A stretch of 64,000 nucleotides of DNA, taken from assembly GCA_030068145.1 (NCBI GenBank), contig JAPJBO010001141.1:1-64000 (forward strand). Direction: 5' to 3'. Source of the stretch: Diplonema papillatum (lineage: Eukaryota > Euglenozoa > Diplonemea > Diplonemida > Diplonemidae). Position numbers and translations under genes: made by a program. Position 1 is the first letter of the stretch; each line of letters starts with the position of its first letter. Below are positions 62,661 through 64,000 of the stretch, piece by piece. The notes under the pieces were generated by a model, which saw only the letters and a list, made by a program, of their open reading frames with translations, did not search any database and was not told the origin of the DNA.

Positions 62661-62775
62661 TTTTGTGTTAACAACATTGTTGGTACTAAAAATTAGTAGT
62701 TGACAGCGTACTAAAAGCAACTCACCAATTCAGGTGAAAAGCCGCTAGTGCGCACAAACAAAAGCTCCAGCTTGA
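62650..62775 (-). repeat. Inverted partner of 51745-51890
   Basis: The reverse complement carries TTTGTGCGCACTAGCGG, CAACTACTAATTTTTAGTAC and TTGTTAACACAAAA. It sits between copies 1 and 2 of repeat C. Confidence 0.65.
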
Positions 62776-62875
62776 AAGGAAATGCTCGAAGGTGCTGCCT
62801 GACAAAGAACAGAAGGGATCCCAAGTGCTGTAACTACCGAACCACGTGGTTCGTCCCCCTTTTTTTTTTTAGTCG
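62760..62875 (+). repeat. Short interspersed repeat C, copy 2
   Basis: Nearly the same as 62548-62660 over 105 bp, including the closing CGTCCCCCTTTTTTTTT. Confidence 0.7.
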
Positions 62876-63131
62876 TATAAGATCGCAGATCTTAGAAGAT
62901 TAATATATCCGACGAATACGTAACACTCGTTACAAGGTTAAATAACCCCGTCGGTATCCCGAAAACATCGTAACTTCACCCCTCACTTGCCCACCCCCTT
63001 TTTTCTGAAGTCGTCTCGTGAGGCGTCACGACGATTGTGACAAACACACCGAATCACTGCCTGACCTTCCTAGTTTCGATTTATGCACATCCGCGACGGT
63101 GAAGACGAAGCAGCGGACGGAGCCAGTATAC

Positions 63132-63335
63132 CATGCAGGGTCAAAACCTTGTGTCTTTTTAAAACGCTCCCGCGCTCCCGATGGAGCCCTTAAAAAAATG
63201 TTGGATTTTTTTTGCTCAACTTCCTCAAAAATTACTGCAGAGTTTGTTCCAAACTTTTAAAATTCAAAAACCCCATTTTTTTTCCGGAAATTTTTTGGCC
63301 ATTTCCAAAAAGACACAAGGTTTTGACCCTGCATG
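63132..63335 (+). mobile_element. CATG MITE copy w
   Basis: 204 bp, target duplication ATAC. It is slightly diverged (CTCCCGCGCTCCCGATGG) and shortened in the A/T tracts. Confidence 0.9.
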
Positions 63336-63546
63336 ATACGCAGTAGGAGGAGGATGTATCAACCGGACATGCCACCAAACACGAAACGTCGGAGGAAATG
63401 AGAAACTCGTCGCCGCAAACCGTGTCGTTTTCACTTGCGTCCTGAATCCAGCTTTACGCAGAACGAATAGGCACTGCGCATTGCAACGAAAACAACTCTC
63501 TTAATCATCACCATTCGACGGGTACACCTCGGTTTATTCTGCATAA

Positions 63547-63604
63547 GCGCCAGCACAAAGAACCGAAGGGATCCCAAGTGCTGTAACTACCGAACCACGT
63601 GTTG
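63547..63604 (+). repeat. Short interspersed repeat C, copy 3 (partial)
   Basis: AAGCGCCAGCACAAAGAACC GAAGGGATCCCAAGTGC, then TAACTACCGAACCACGTG without the poly-T end. Confidence 0.6.
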
Positions 63605-63837
63605 AACGGACGTGAGGTCATACCCCTACACGGCAAGACACACAAGCACAACAGGGAAAAAATCTCCTGAATGAAAAAACACAGCACACGGTGATGTAAG
63701 CGAAGAACAAATAATCAGATTGTGGTTGTATCTCTCCTACACCTATTCTCTCCCCCCTTCCTTTCGGAGTTAAAGCAGCAACGTCGTATTTTTGAATACG
63801 ATCTTCGGATCTTCGAAGATCACAATTTGCCCAAGCT

Positions 63838-63890
63838 TCTCATCAACCGGAAGCTTGAAGATACCGACCTACTAATCCACATAAAACGCC
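63838..63890 (+). repeat. Degenerate copy of the CCGGAGAC tail
   Basis: CATCAACCGGAAGCTTGAAG, ATACCGACCTACTAATCCAC and ATAAAACGCC align loosely with 20263-20326. The rest of 63610-64000 shows nothing. Confidence 0.45.
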
Positions 63891-64000
63891 ATTACTACGT
63901 TTTGGCTTGATAACGAATGGCTAACAGAGTGCCACTCCCTCAAAAGTTTTATCTTTAAGCATACCGTAAATGGAAATATGTTGGACCGGACAAAAGTCCC

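Overview
The window looks like nuclear DNA of an unidentified microbial eukaryote, probably an alga or other protist. Host genes have spliceosomal introns with GT/AG ends. They include a pentatricopeptide repeat (PPR) protein, a secreted N-glycosylated glycosidase-like enzyme, a major facilitator (MFS) transporter and a mitochondrial-ribosome-type superoxide-dismutase-like protein. Much of the sequence is transposons and satellites. I cannot name the species.

Layout. 1-3719 is a Merlin-like DNA transposon with perfect 47-bp terminal inverted repeats and a truncated transposase gene; it is full of one MITE family. 3719-26882 is a satellite block: a 10-bp ATATGACCCC array and a ~250-bp satellite on the left, related ~370-bp satellite blocks inside, and the same modules inverted on the right. 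A DIRS-type retroelement fossil (about 11.6-16.2 kb) and several minisatellites lie inside it. 26.9-34.5 kb holds inverted copies of the minisatellites, two more pieces of the Merlin gene family, a MITE carrying a foreign 0.8-kb insert, and a Mutator-like element bounded by inverted arrays of a ~30-bp unit. 34.5-37.1 kb is a second element with array-type inverted ends and a Crypton-like tyrosine recombinase fragment. From 39 kb host genes appear: a long mitochondrial-type coiled-coil first exon that probably splices to SOD-like exons (39.1-48.7 kb), a partial unknown gene on the minus strand (49.9-50.3 kb), a PPR gene preceded by broken tandem copies of its 5' end (52.1-54.9 kb), a DUF5703-type six-hairpin glycosidase (56.0-58.2 kb) followed by decaying copies of its own 3' end, and the first exon of an MFS transporter (62.0 kb).

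The most abundant element is a ~213-bp MITE, called the CATG MITE here, with ends CATGCAGGGTC. I count 23 copies. Most are flanked by a 4-bp duplication of the form NTAN (CTAC, ATAT, TTAC, GTAT, ATAA, GTAC, ATAC, CTAT, TTAA). A recurring theme is elements whose inverted ends are built from short tandem units, like Foldback elements. A second theme is local tandem duplication at gene edges: the 148-bp array starting at a stop codon, the 91-bp array ending at the MFS start codon, the duplicated leader and decaying tail of the glycosidase gene, and the repeated first exon of the PPR gene.

The host genes do not form an operon-like unit. Two, the PPR protein and the SOD-like protein, fit mitochondrial or plastid gene expression; the others are a secreted enzyme and a membrane transporter. 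All domain calls were made by eye from translated sequence, without database searches.
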